Assembly: GCA_018662825.1 (NCBI GenBank)
Contig: JABJFI010000089.1
Coordinates: 1 to 48,645, forward strand
From: Methanobacteriota archaeon
GTDB taxonomy: Archaea > Thermoplasmatota > Poseidoniia > Poseidoniales > Poseidoniaceae
Reading direction: 5' to 3'
DNA length: 48,645 nt
This document shows positions 9,244 through 17,900 of this stretch, in pieces (within the stretch, counting starts at the first letter, position 1; every line of letters begins with the position of its first letter). The notes beneath the pieces are model-generated. The model saw nothing but the letters and a program-made list of their open reading frames with translations, was not told the origin of the DNA and searched no databases. The position numbers were made by a program, and so were the translations under genes.

Positions 9244-9732
9244 TTACTTTTTCTTTGCAATCAAAGCGATGCTCGCAGGCAAAAAGTTCCAAGGTAAATC
9301 TAATTCAATTCCATGCTCTTTAGCAAGGAGTTCAAGCATCCGTTTCGCACCGATTTGATCACGTGAACCTTCTAGGTTGATGACATGAACTTCTCCACCA
9401 GCAGCAATTGATTCTGGAAGCGAACTAGAGTCGCCATCAGTCACTAAAGAAGATGGAGATGATGATGCATTTGAACTTGTAAGAAGTTCAGGTAATTCGA
9501 CATGAGATGTTTTTTTCCACCATCGAGAACGCCCAGCATCGCGATGATTCTTAACTAAATTCAGTGATGCTAATTTTTTCAAATGATGATATAGATTGTA
9601 TCGTTCGACATTTACTTCGGTTTGAAGTTGAACCGTACTCATTTCATCTTTCGTTGAGAGAGCAATATACAATGCTCGACGGGTTGGATGAGCGAGGGCT
9701 GTTGTGACTGGGTCTGCTCGAACTCGTGCCAT
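9244..9732 (-). CDS. ArsR-like winged-helix transcriptional regulator
   Basis: 162 residues. Residues ~8-75 form a winged helix typical of the ArsR family: the HPTRRALYIAL helix, a recognition helix around RYNLYHHLKKLASLNLV and a basic wing (GRSRWWKK). The C-terminal half has a Ser-rich linker and then a conserved-looking segment starting VHVINLEGS that may be a sensing or dimer domain. Cysteine metal-binding motifs of classical ArsR/SmtB proteins are absent, so direct metal sensing is not shown. The gene follows the P-type ATPase by 69 bases and precedes the zinc-ribbon gene by two. A perfect inverted repeat (9746-9759) between promoter and start suggests autoregulation. GAGGAG abuts the ATG, too close for a normal ribosome site. 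Confidence 0.8.
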   Translation of the reverse strand: MARVRADPVTTALAHPTRRALYIALSTKDEMSTVQLQTEVNVERYNLYHHLKKLASLNLVKNHRDAGRSRWWKKTSHVELPELLTSSNASSSPSSLVTDGDSSSLPESIAAGGEVHVINLEGSRDQIGAKRMLELLAKEHGIELDLPWNFLPASIALIAKKK

Positions 9733-9745
9733 CTCCTCACCATTT

Positions 9746-9759
9746 GGGCAGAACTGCCC
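9746..9759. promoter_or_regulatory. candidate operator, perfect 6-base inverted repeat
   Basis: GGGCAG-AA-CTGCCC is a perfect inverted repeat ending 13 bases before the winged-helix start codon, downstream of a TATA-like CATATTC (about 9767-9776, minus strand). Position and symmetry fit an operator bound by a dimeric regulator, most simply the adjacent ArsR-like protein. An RNA hairpin in the leader is the alternative. Confidence 0.4.
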
Positions 9760-9801
9760 CTACGGTTTGAATATGCCGCGTAAAGTGGCCAAATTAGCAA
9801 C

Positions 9802-12495
9802 TCAAACCGGGAAATATTTTGACTTAAGGAGGGAAAATGCTTCTTTAGTATCCCTCCATAATGAAACAAAAATGGACGATAAAAGAGCGAATGCTCCGTC
9901 ACCACCCGCTAGACGCGCACCGTTCAAAATGACGAGTATTACCGATGCTTCATGAATCAAAACACCCACCCAAAGTTCGTCATAAAGTTGCAGAATGACC
10001 GCTGCAACCAGTGAAAGTGTAATTCCTACGGTTATGAATAAATTACCCATGAGAATTCTTTGAGCCCGACGAGCCAAGTCAATAAGGTCGGTGAGCATAA
10101 GTGGATTGTCGCTTGGAATGAGGACATCTGCTGCTTCAAGATTAACCGTTTCTCCAGTCCCAACTGCAACGCCAACATCAGCAAGCGCCAGTGCGGCAGC
10201 ATCATTGAAGCCATCACCAACCATCATTGTAATGTGAGTGTTTGAACGGTTTTTCACCCATTGTACTTTCTGTTCAGGAGAAAATCCGCCATGAGCGGAA
10301 GATTCTGGAAGCCCCACGCTCTTTGCAAAGGCAGAAACTGCAGCCTGATTGTCGCCGGAAAGAATTTCAACATTGATTGAACGCTTTTTCAATCCTGAAA
10401 TTAATTCTTTACTTCCCGTATGCGTATCATCATGTATGAAGGTGAACAAAGCAATTCCTTCTGTATCTCGGACCAAGAGGCTGGCTCCATGACCTTTGTT
10501 TTCTGCCGCCTTGTACGCTTCTTGAAGTTCCTTAGGAACGGTAACGTTGAGCGTTTTAGCACGATCAAATCGAATAAACATCACTTCTTTTCCACTGACC
10601 AATCCTTTGACGCCCGCTTCAATATCCGAGAGAGATGTGACTTGAATCGGTGGGACTTTCTGTTCATTGAGATATTCCATGACAGAGAGGGCATAGGGAT
10701 GGGAGGAACGTGCTTCAAGACCACCGGCCAATTTGAGGGCCGCAGATTGTTGACGGCCCTTTGCCATGATTATTTCACCCAGTTTGGGTTTTCCAGAAGT
10801 CAATGTCCCTGTTTTATCAAGTAAGATATGATTGACTTTTGAAAGGCGTTCAATGACATCCCCCCCGCGTGCTATGGCTCCAAAGTGAGCTGAGCGTGAA
10901 AGAGCCGCTGCATGGGGCACTGGTGTGGCAAGTAACAAAGCACATGGACATGCAACAACCCAAATCAATAAAATGACCTTCCAATCATTAGGGAATAAGA
11001 AATACCAAACTGCTATTGCACCGGTAAGAACAATTGGCACCCATATGGCAGTAAAGAGTTCAATACTACTCTGTAAACGTGGAGGTTCTTCTCGGAAAGT
11101 ATGAACTGCATCAATTAACCCAGACAAACGGGTATCATCACCAACGGCAGTCACTTCGACAATAACGGGTCCACGGGCTAATACAAGACCTGCTTGAATC
11201 TCATCACCTTCTGATACTTCAACTGGAACCGATTCTCCAGTCAATGGGGCTTTATCTAACGAACCATGCCCTTCGAGAATCTTTCCATCTGTAGGAATTA
11301 GTTCACCGCTTCGGATTTCAATTGTATCACCAATTTGAATCAATTCGATGGGTACTGTTTCATGCTCTGCATCTGGGTCTGGAAGTGCACAGCCATCTTC
11401 ACCAACAAGGGGTGCTGGGGATGCCATCTGAAGAGAAAAACCGAGCATTTTCGTTGAATCTACTTTCTTCGGTTTGTTTCCTGTTACTCTTCGCGCTGTT
11501 CGTGGAAGGCGGTCAAGCCCACCTTGCATTGCTTTGCGAGCTTTCACCAATGCATCACCCTCAAGGTGTGCAGTGAATGCAACTAGAATCGCAACAACTA
11601 ATGCTTCTTCCCACATTCCCAAAACCGCTGCACCAATCACTGCTAAACTCGTAAGGACTTGGAAACCAAGTTGCCGATTACTAATACTTGCAATGGCTTC
11701 TTTGAACATTTGAGAACCACCTATGAGTAATCCTGGCAGGGCAATCATTCCAAGAACTAAGGAAGAAAATCCAAGAATTTCTCCAAGAATGACCAAGAAT
11801 AACAGAGGAAGAGCGATTCCTCCACCGATTAAACGCCATTGGTCGGGACGAATTCGATTCGATTGAGCAGGAACATACTTCGCAGGTGAGCCAATAATTT
11901 CACTGAGATGTAAATCTCGAATTTCAAACAGGTCTTGAGGTGTTTCAGGAGCAAATTGGAGAAGTATTCGTTCATCATCGGTAATCTCAACATCAAGAAC
12001 ACCTGGTTGATTTCGGAAAATTTTCCCAAGTTTTCTTTGGTCGACGCCATTTCTATGAGCAATATGTGAACTGCGAACTCCAACGATTTCATTGAAACCA
12101 ACATTCGGTGCATGACCCAGTGAACGTAACACAGAAGATGCTTCTGAAAGTGAACCATGTTCAAGGTCGATGGATAATTTCACAGTTCCCGAAGTTGCTG
12201 AAACGGTAGTATTGTTGACTTGTTTGAGGGAATCAAGTGCCCTAGTGGCTTTACTTGCACAATCCGGACAGTCCATTCCTAATAACGGCCAACTAATTTC
12301 AAACTCTCCAGTGGCTTGTCGGATTATTGGAGTATCGAGAATCTCTGCATCAAGAACTACTTGAGGCGGTGGCGTCACTTTTTTCGATTTTTTAACACGG
12401 GGTTTTCGTGCTGGTTTTTCTTTGGTTTTAGGGGCTTTCACTTCAATATCATCATCGAGCGAGAGAAATACTTCCTCTTTATCACCCGATGACAT
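9802..12495 (-). CDS. heavy-metal transporting P1B-type ATPase
   Basis: 897 residues, long for the family because of a Lys/Pro-rich N-terminal tail (~1-50). An HMA domain with metal motif GMDCPDCA (Cys76, Cys79) follows, then a second degenerate HMA-like domain without cysteines (~150-200). The membrane part contains the CPC metal motif (VVACPCALLLATP, ~515-527). The phosphorylation loop DKTGTLTSGKP is near 559 and the hinge GDGFNDAAALA near 759, so the enzyme should be active. CPC plus the MDCxxC type of HMA points to Zn/Cd/Pb/Co export rather than Cu(I), which usually has GMTCxxC. The last membrane helix carries HEAS where classical Zn pumps have an Asp, so the substrate is uncertain. A TATA-like box 27 bases before the ATG suggests a leaderless mRNA. 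The winged-helix regulator follows downstream. Confidence 0.9.
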   Translation of the reverse strand: MSSGDKEEVFLSLDDDIEVKAPKTKEKPARKPRVKKSKKVTPPPQVVLDAEILDTPIIRQATGEFEISWPLLGMDCPDCASKATRALDSLKQVNNTTVSATSGTVKLSIDLEHGSLSEASSVLRSLGHAPNVGFNEIVGVRSSHIAHRNGVDQRKLGKIFRNQPGVLDVEITDDERILLQFAPETPQDLFEIRDLHLSEIIGSPAKYVPAQSNRIRPDQWRLIGGGIALPLLFLVILGEILGFSSLVLGMIALPGLLIGGSQMFKEAIASISNRQLGFQVLTSLAVIGAAVLGMWEEALVVAILVAFTAHLEGDALVKARKAMQGGLDRLPRTARRVTGNKPKKVDSTKMLGFSLQMASPAPLVGEDGCALPDPDAEHETVPIELIQIGDTIEIRSGELIPTDGKILEGHGSLDKAPLTGESVPVEVSEGDEIQAGLVLARGPVIVEVTAVGDDTRLSGLIDAVHTFREEPPRLQSSIELFTAIWVPIVLTGAIAVWYFLFPNDWKVILLIWVVACPCALLLATPVPHAAALSRSAHFGAIARGGDVIERLSKVNHILLDKTGTLTSGKPKLGEIIMAKGRQQSAALKLAGGLEARSSHPYALSVMEYLNEQKVPPIQVTSLSDIEAGVKGLVSGKEVMFIRFDRAKTLNVTVPKELQEAYKAAENKGHGASLLVRDTEGIALFTFIHDDTHTGSKELISGLKKRSINVEILSGDNQAAVSAFAKSVGLPESSAHGGFSPEQKVQWVKNRSNTHITMMVGDGFNDAAALALADVGVAVGTGETVNLEAADVLIPSDNPLMLTDLIDLARRAQRILMGNLFITVGITLSLVAAVILQLYDELWVGVLIHEASVILVILNGARLAGGDGAFALLSSIFVSLWRDTKEAFSLLKSKYFPV

Positions 12496-12516
12496 AATGT
12501 CGCCTCGCGGCCGACC

Positions 12517-12526
12517 TCAATAATAT
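12517..12526 (-). promoter_or_regulatory. TATA-like promoter element for the P-type ATPase
   Basis: The minus strand reads AGATATTATT, centred about 27 bases before the ATPase ATG at 12495, consistent with leaderless initiation. The same AT-rich patch lies 38 bases before the divergent phosphatase gene and could serve both directions. Confidence 0.45.
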
Positions 12527-12557
12527 CTCCCTTCTCGACGGTACAAATGCTGAGAAC

Positions 12558-13337
12558 ATGAGGCGAAAATTGATGACACGCTCATGTCTGGCACTTAGTA
12601 TGCAGTGGCTCCCAGAGGGTTGGTTTCCAAAGTTTGTCGCTGTCGATATCGATGGCACCCTTACCGATGGGGAAAAACGACTCAATACAAGTGCTTTGAA
12701 TGCGTTAGAACGCTTAGAAAAGGTAGGGATTCCAATCATTCTTGCTACTGGGAATGTTCGTGCCATCGCCTATGGATTATGGCGATTTCTCAAACTCTCT
12801 GGCCCAATCTGTTGTGAAAACGGAGGAGTTCTTTGGCATCCTAGTTTCACCGAACCAATTCTACAGGCCGATGGTACAGAAGCAAAACGTGCTGCTGAAT
12901 GGCTTGATACCGTCATGCAACTCACAGAAGGCTCGAAAGGAATTGAATCAAATCAATGGCGAGAAAGTGAATGGTGCCTTCACCCTAGTGAGAATTTAGA
13001 ACAAATACGCATGCATCTTGCTGACAGTGAATGGTCACATCTTTCTGCACTTCGAACTGGATTTGCCATTCACTTGATGGAGCCACATCTTACCAAAGGA
13101 AGTGGTCTAGAAATTTTACTTGAACGTATGGGATGGTCAAAAGATGATATGTTGTGTGTTGGAGATGCGCCCAATGATTTGCCAATGTTTGAACTTGCGC
13201 ATTGGTCTGTAGCGGTCAAAGGAGCGTTTGAGTCGGTATTACAAGCGGCTGATGTGTGTTCACCCCACTATCATGGCGATACATTTGAGCCACTTGTAGA
13301 AGCAATTATTGAAGCGAAGAATAATTCTATCAACTGA
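12558..13337 (+). CDS. phosphoglycolate phosphatase, archaeal HAD type
   Basis: 259 residues from the ATG at 12558; ATGs at 12573 and 12600 are also possible, and the family usually begins only a few residues before the first motif, which favours 12600 (245 residues). HAD motif I is DIDGTLTDG with both catalytic aspartates. Motif II lies in ILATGN. The cap domain follows, and motifs III/IV are a Lys in LTKGSG and GDAPNDLPMF. The arrangement matches the TA0175/PH1421-like archaeal phosphoglycolate phosphatases (Cof/SPP-like HAD, type IIB cap), which hydrolyse 2-phosphoglycolate. Related sugar phosphatases look similar, so the substrate is probable rather than proven. It is divergent from the P-type ATPase and stands alone. 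No strong ribosome site is visible. Confidence 0.8.
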   Translation: MRRKLMTRSCLALSMQWLPEGWFPKFVAVDIDGTLTDGEKRLNTSALNALERLEKVGIPIILATGNVRAIAYGLWRFLKLSGPICCENGGVLWHPSFTEPILQADGTEAKRAAEWLDTVMQLTEGSKGIESNQWRESEWCLHPSENLEQIRMHLADSEWSHLSALRTGFAIHLMEPHLTKGSGLEILLERMGWSKDDMLCVGDAPNDLPMFELAHWSVAVKGAFESVLQAADVCSPHYHGDTFEPLVEAIIEAKNNSIN

Positions 13338-13395
13338 GTGTATTTGATTACATAAGATGGAGAATTTAACTCTAATCACTAGTATGGCTTGTAAA

Positions 13396-13821
13396 TCAGC
13401 AACATCCATTATCACGCATTGGAGCGGCAATGAAATTGACTTTGTCGATATCTTGGGTGTTATTTAGTTTGTCAATTGCTTGACGAAATGAATGAGCATC
13501 ACCGCGTACTTGCATAGTATCAACACAAGTATGGCTATCGGTGAGACAATTATGATGGAAAGAAATTACTTCGATTTCATGTGAATGGCGTAGTTCCATG
13601 AGCTTGTTTTCGACGCCATGCTGATAGTAAATGACAATGGTCCCATCCAAAACCACATCGTCATCCATTGCTACCAGTTCACCACGACGTTGAGCCTCGG
13701 CAAAATGTAAACTGGCATCTCGAAGGAATAAACTTCGGTTTGAATAACCTGATTGGTGTATCAAATGCTCTAGTTGTTTGGCAAATTCATTGTCAGTGCT
13801 AAACGAAAGTACTCTGCTCAT
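13396..13821 (-). CDS. NikR/CopG-family metal-responsive regulator
   Basis: 141 residues. An N-terminal ribbon-helix-helix DNA-binding domain (~1-45, beginning SRVLSFSTDNEFAKQLE) is followed by an ACT-like NikR C-terminal domain. The NikR metal ligand pattern is recognisable: His in RHSHE, two His in SFHHNC and the Cys in DSHTC line up with H76, H87, H89 and C95 of the E. coli nickel regulator. The protein ends in GCC, adding two unusual cysteines. NikR represses transport genes when metal is bound. Here the gene is divergent from a ZIP-family transporter with only 62 bases between them, so the two very likely form one regulatory unit. Whether the metal is nickel, zinc or another ion is not settled by the sequence. 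Confidence 0.8.
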   Translation of the reverse strand: MSRVLSFSTDNEFAKQLEHLIHQSGYSNRSLFLRDASLHFAEAQRRGELVAMDDDVVLDGTIVIYYQHGVENKLMELRHSHEIEVISFHHNCLTDSHTCVDTMQVRGDAHSFRQAIDKLNNTQDIDKVNFIAAPMRDNGCC

Positions 13822-13844
13822 GTTTATTTGCCTACGTAATAATT

Positions 13845-13871
13845 AATAATATTTTTTATATATCTATTATT
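13845..13871. promoter_or_regulatory. candidate NikR-like operator flanking the zip TATA box
   Basis: A perfect 7-base inverted repeat AATAATA-N13-TATTATT spans the space between the NikR-like and ZIP genes. The half-sites are 20 bases apart centre to centre, about two helix turns, close to the spaced half-sites used by NikR tetramers, though the half-site sequence differs from the E. coli GTATGA. A bound regulator would cover the TATA box at 13853-13862. Confidence 0.45.
13853..13862 (+). promoter_or_regulatory. TATA-like promoter element for the ZIP transporter gene
   Basis: TTTTTTATAT lies centred about 27 bases before the GTG start at 13884, which predicts a leaderless transcript. The surrounding AT-rich stretch also supplies a possible TATA box for the divergent regulator gene. 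Confidence 0.5.
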
Positions 13872-13883
13872 GAAGGGATAACT

Positions 13884-14696
13884 GTGACAACAGCACCATT
13901 CTTCTATGCAGCCCTTACCCTCATCATAGCCCTAATCGGTGGACTGATACCTGTTTTTTCAAAGGTAAAGGACGACCCTGCGCGCCTAAAAATGCTCTCC
14001 GGCATTGCTGCTGGAATTATTATTGCATCAGCATTGATGGTTGTTATACCTGAAGGTTATGAATTAGCATCGGGGGAAGAACATACAAATGAATTGTTAC
14101 TCGGGGGTGCAATTTTAGCGGGATTCTTACTCATGCTAATCTTAGAAGGTTCTGGAATTGGACATGCTGTACATGAAGAGCATCACGACCATGACCACGC
14201 TCATGGGCACGAACATGTCCATCATGGCAATGGTGGGTGGATGTTAGTATTCGGACTCTCATTACACGCTGCAACCGATGGCGTAGCAATTGGGGCGGCA
14301 GCCGCGACTGGTAGTATCGCAGTCACTGCAACCGTTGCATTTGCCGTTTTGATTCACAAAGCACCTGCTGCATTCAGTTTAGGCGTATTTTCATTGCATG
14401 AACGTACAAATAGAAACGATTCTATTCGAGATGTGGTTGTCTTTTCACTTGCAACACCATTGATGATGTTAGTTGCTTTCTATGCTTTGTCCGATTTAGA
14501 AACCCACCTAATTGGTTTAGCCATGTTGTTTTCTGCGGGAACATTCCTCTATGTTGCAACTGTTGATACCTTGCCCGATATTCACAATCCTGAAACCGGT
14601 AGAAAAGCAATGCTGTATGTTCTTCTTGGCGTCGTAATCCTCTCAGTTCTCCTTTTCGTAGCAGATGCTTCTGGCTTGATTGCACATACGCATTGA
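13884..14696 (+). CDS. ZIP-family divalent metal transporter
   Basis: 270 residues from a GTG start. Eight hydrophobic segments are apparent, with the ZIP signature helices IV and V: HAATDGVAIGAA and IHKAPAAFSLGVF, containing the His/Asp and His/Lys metal-pathway positions. Between helices III and IV lies a His-rich cytoplasmic loop (residues ~92-113, HHDHDHAHGHEHVHH), a common metal-sensing or metal-buffering feature. ZIP proteins move Zn, Fe, Mn, Ni or Co into the cytoplasm; the exact ion is not predictable here. Divergent from, and probably regulated by, the NikR-like gene. No ribosome site precedes the GTG, in keeping with a leaderless transcript. An inverted repeat 46 bases after the stop may end transcription. 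Confidence 0.9.
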   Translation: MTTAPFFYAALTLIIALIGGLIPVFSKVKDDPARLKMLSGIAAGIIIASALMVVIPEGYELASGEEHTNELLLGGAILAGFLLMLILEGSGIGHAVHEEHHDHDHAHGHEHVHHGNGGWMLVFGLSLHAATDGVAIGAAAATGSIAVTATVAFAVLIHKAPAAFSLGVFSLHERTNRNDSIRDVVVFSLATPLMMLVAFYALSDLETHLIGLAMLFSAGTFLYVATVDTLPDIHNPETGRKAMLYVLLGVVILSVLLFVADASGLIAHTH

Positions 14697-14741
14697 ATGT
14701 GAAAATAAATTTAGAAATCGAATAATGTATTTACCCCATAA

Positions 14742-14764
14742 TAATAATCAATTATTAGGTTTTA
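14742..14764 (+). terminator. possible terminator or 3' hairpin after the ZIP gene
   Basis: TAATAAT-CA-ATTATTA is a perfect 7-base inverted repeat at 14742-14757, followed by GGTTTTA. The two-base loop is short, so the RNA hairpin would need to open a pair. The half-site resembles the AATAAT half-sites of the upstream operator, so a second regulator site is an alternative reading. Confidence 0.3.
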
Positions 14765-14792
14765 TGGACATCTAAAACTTGTATAAAGAGAG

Positions 14793-14874
14793 TGCCGGGG
14801 GCAGGATTCGAACCTGCGAAGCTTTACGCAGAGGATCTTGAGTCCACCCCCTTTGACCGCTCGGGAACCCCGGC
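14793..14874 (-). tRNA. tRNA-Leu, anticodon CAA
   Basis: 82 bases, no encoded CCA. The acceptor stem GCCGGGG/CCCCGGC is perfect with discriminator A. The T arm is GCAGG-TTCGAAT-CCTGC. The anticodon loop is CTCAAGA, giving CAA (reads UUG). The extended variable arm after the anticodon stem marks it as a class II tRNA, as expected for Leu. The anticodon stem GTGGA/TCCTC leaves a U-U mismatch at the second pair. No intron is present. Confidence 0.93.
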
Positions 14875-14906
14875 TTCTTGTTGAGCGTAGGACCCCCCGT
14901 TTTTGA

Positions 14907-17900
14907 CTATTCCTCTTGAGTCAAATCAACTAAATCCTTCGGGCGAGGAGGGGGCATGCTTCGATAGTCCATTGCATGATGTACTTGATTTGAAGTAAAT
15001 TCATTGATTTTTTCTCGACGATGAAGGATTGATGCAATGAAGATGCCTGAAGAAAGAAGGAAAATAAGGCCTGCAAAGCCAAGTTTCGTTGCTGTTTGAC
15101 CATCTTGTTGCTGATAGGTTTGGACATCAGCAACAGGTATAGGGACATTTCCAGTGAAGTTGACAATCTTTACTGTGATTCCTAAACGGCCAGTCTTCCA
15201 TGCCTCTACTTTCCATTCATAATCAACCCAAGAACCTCCTCCAATTGTACTGGAGTTCGATGCCAAAAGGCGTCCAAGGTCATCATAACACTCAACGGTC
15301 ATATTACCCGTGAGAACTCCAACATTGGAAACGCGAACAAAGATAGAGAGTTGTTCACCAAGAACTGGACGATAGGGTGTGACGATAATATCTTCAAATT
15401 GTGGTTCAAAGGCAATCCATTGGAATCGGGGATTCAATGGCAGACCCTCGGTACCAAATCCTGAAACCGCCCTACCCGACATATCAAAACCACTGAACCA
15501 AACTACTAACTGGTCGTTCTTGATAAGTAAAGATTCGTTGGATGGTTGAAGGTTCACTCTCGATGAAAAGGTGTATGTTGGGGCTGTTCCACTCAAATAA
15601 TCAATCGATTGTTCTCCTGCTGAATTCTCTATTTCGTGTCCTGCACGAGTGAAATACCAATGCATTTTAACAGAATTTATGTCCATTCCTACTTCATCAC
15701 TCACAATAACAATGATTTCTTGCTCATCAAAAGTATCGGAATCAACCTGTGAAAGAATTCCTGGCGGTATTGAAAGAATAGGGTGGTCTTGGTCAAGAGT
15801 GATGTCAAACGATTGGAGGAAAATCATATTGGGGACCCCGATTACTTCTACGGTTAAAGTCGCTTGACGATGTTTAAGAATGGATGAATTTAGATTTAGT
15901 AACATGCTGATGTTTCCAGTAGAAGAGAAACTCATGTTCTGTAGAATTGAACGTTCTCCATCTGAAAGAGTGGCTTGTATGTATGCGGAGGATGGAATGT
16001 GTTGTGCAGATATCGAAGTATTGGCATGATAGAGTCGAGTTTCAACAAGTATGTCGTCATTCAAATGAACTGAAATTTCTGTCGCAGTAATGACGCCTAT
16101 TGGTTCGGTTTGGTCAGAAATTATGATTGGCCCAAGATAGAGTTCTGATGAGAGGTGCCAGTTAAATACGCTCAAGTGCGACAAACCTAGGCCAAGATTT
16201 TGGCCTTCATCGAACACTTTCAATGACGGAGTGCCTGACAAAGTTGAGATGTTGTCCACGCCCCATGCAATACGGAATGTAATATCGAGGTGCCATTCGG
16301 ATTGAAGTGGTGTTTTTGATATGTTAACAACGGGAGATATTTCAAAACAATTAGAATCGTAGATAATCTCTTCAAAACGAGGCAAATACTTGATTGCGCA
16401 TATCTCACTTTGATCTTGACTGAGGAGTGCCAGTTCTATACTGTCAAGGGACTGTATCCCATTTGCATCAATAAGTGCAAAAGAAAAGGTATGTTCATTA
16501 CCAATAAGAAGGGATGAATTATAGAGGTCGAAGGAAAGAGATTCAGTTTCAATAAGGGTGTCAAATCGTTCCTGAACTTGTAACGTTGCCAAGTCATTTT
16601 GTTCTCCAAACTCACCTCCACCAAGAAGTGCATTTCCGGCTAAATCAAAGCCCTTCACGACAATACTTGCTTTTCCTGAAGACCGACCTGCAGGAAGAAT
16701 ATCCTGCCATGAAAGATGGGGGAGGTCTATTTCAGCTGATGTGAGACCTGAATTGAACGTTACCGTTTGAGTTGAATATTCTTCTTCCTCCATCTCTCCG
16801 TTGCCATTCATATCATGACTTGCTTCAAGCCAATAACTGAATTGAATAGTGTTCGATAATCCCTCTGGGTCTTGAAGATTCAAGCGTAAAGCCACATCTT
16901 GCTGCAAGGTCCAGATGTATCCATCTGCTGGAGCGTAACCACCTGAATCTAAAATTTGTAAAGTTGTAGTCGTGGGTTCGATTTTATCAAACAAGAATGG
17001 GATGGCTTGTGAAGGGCTAGTTTGATCGATACTTGTTGCGGCATTTTCCGAAGCCGGTCCTAATCGTTCTAGATGTGGTGAAAGAACAATTCTCGTATTG
17101 CTAGGTAAATTTTCGCTTATATCAGGGGCATTGATAGGAACTAAGAAGGCTCCGTTTGCATCTACATCCGCATACCACGACATATTCCATATGATTGGCT
17201 CATCTGGCCATTCATCGGGTCCACCGCTTTGGTTTACAGGCGGCACTGCGGTTGCATCGATTCGTACTTGGGCGTCTCCCAAGCCGACATAGGCACCCAA
17301 AATTCCCTCAAAACGGACTTTGCCAGACGCTTGCATATTTTGGCTTGCATTCAAGTGGAATGGCCATTGAGGATTCGACCAATCACTAAGAACACGGTTG
17401 GTATCATCGATTACATTGAAATCGATTACCTCTAAATCATTCTCGATTTCATTGAATAATGTATGGCGATGAAGAATGGTGGGGCCAGTGGAGAATCCGT
17501 CGACATCTACACCTTTAGCCAGGAGATAGAGGTCATCCACATCATCCATTAACCAATGACTGTTGAAAGCCCATGTTACAGTACAAGTGTTCATCGTACA
17601 CACGGTTGAAGATTGATTTTCAACAAAAGATGCAAATCCTACGCCATAGAGTTGGCGGTATTGAGGTGAAGAATCGAGGTTAAATGCCTCAACTTCGACC
17701 AAACTATCAGCGTATGAAGCCGAAGAAGAAAGGGTCAAATGAATCGATGAGAAGTCGGGTGCATCCCATTCCAATGAATGTGCATCGCCTCTCCAATGCT
17801 GCGTTTCAAACACAATGGTTTGTGTTGGCAACCAACGCGTATGGGTTGGTGGGACAATTCTGTCAACAAGTTTTGTTTGCGTTGCATAACTCAAATTAAC

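Noticed and set aside
14793-14874. tRNA gene as an integration site for a mobile element
   Set aside because: No integrase, no repeated tRNA end and no change in gene content next to it.
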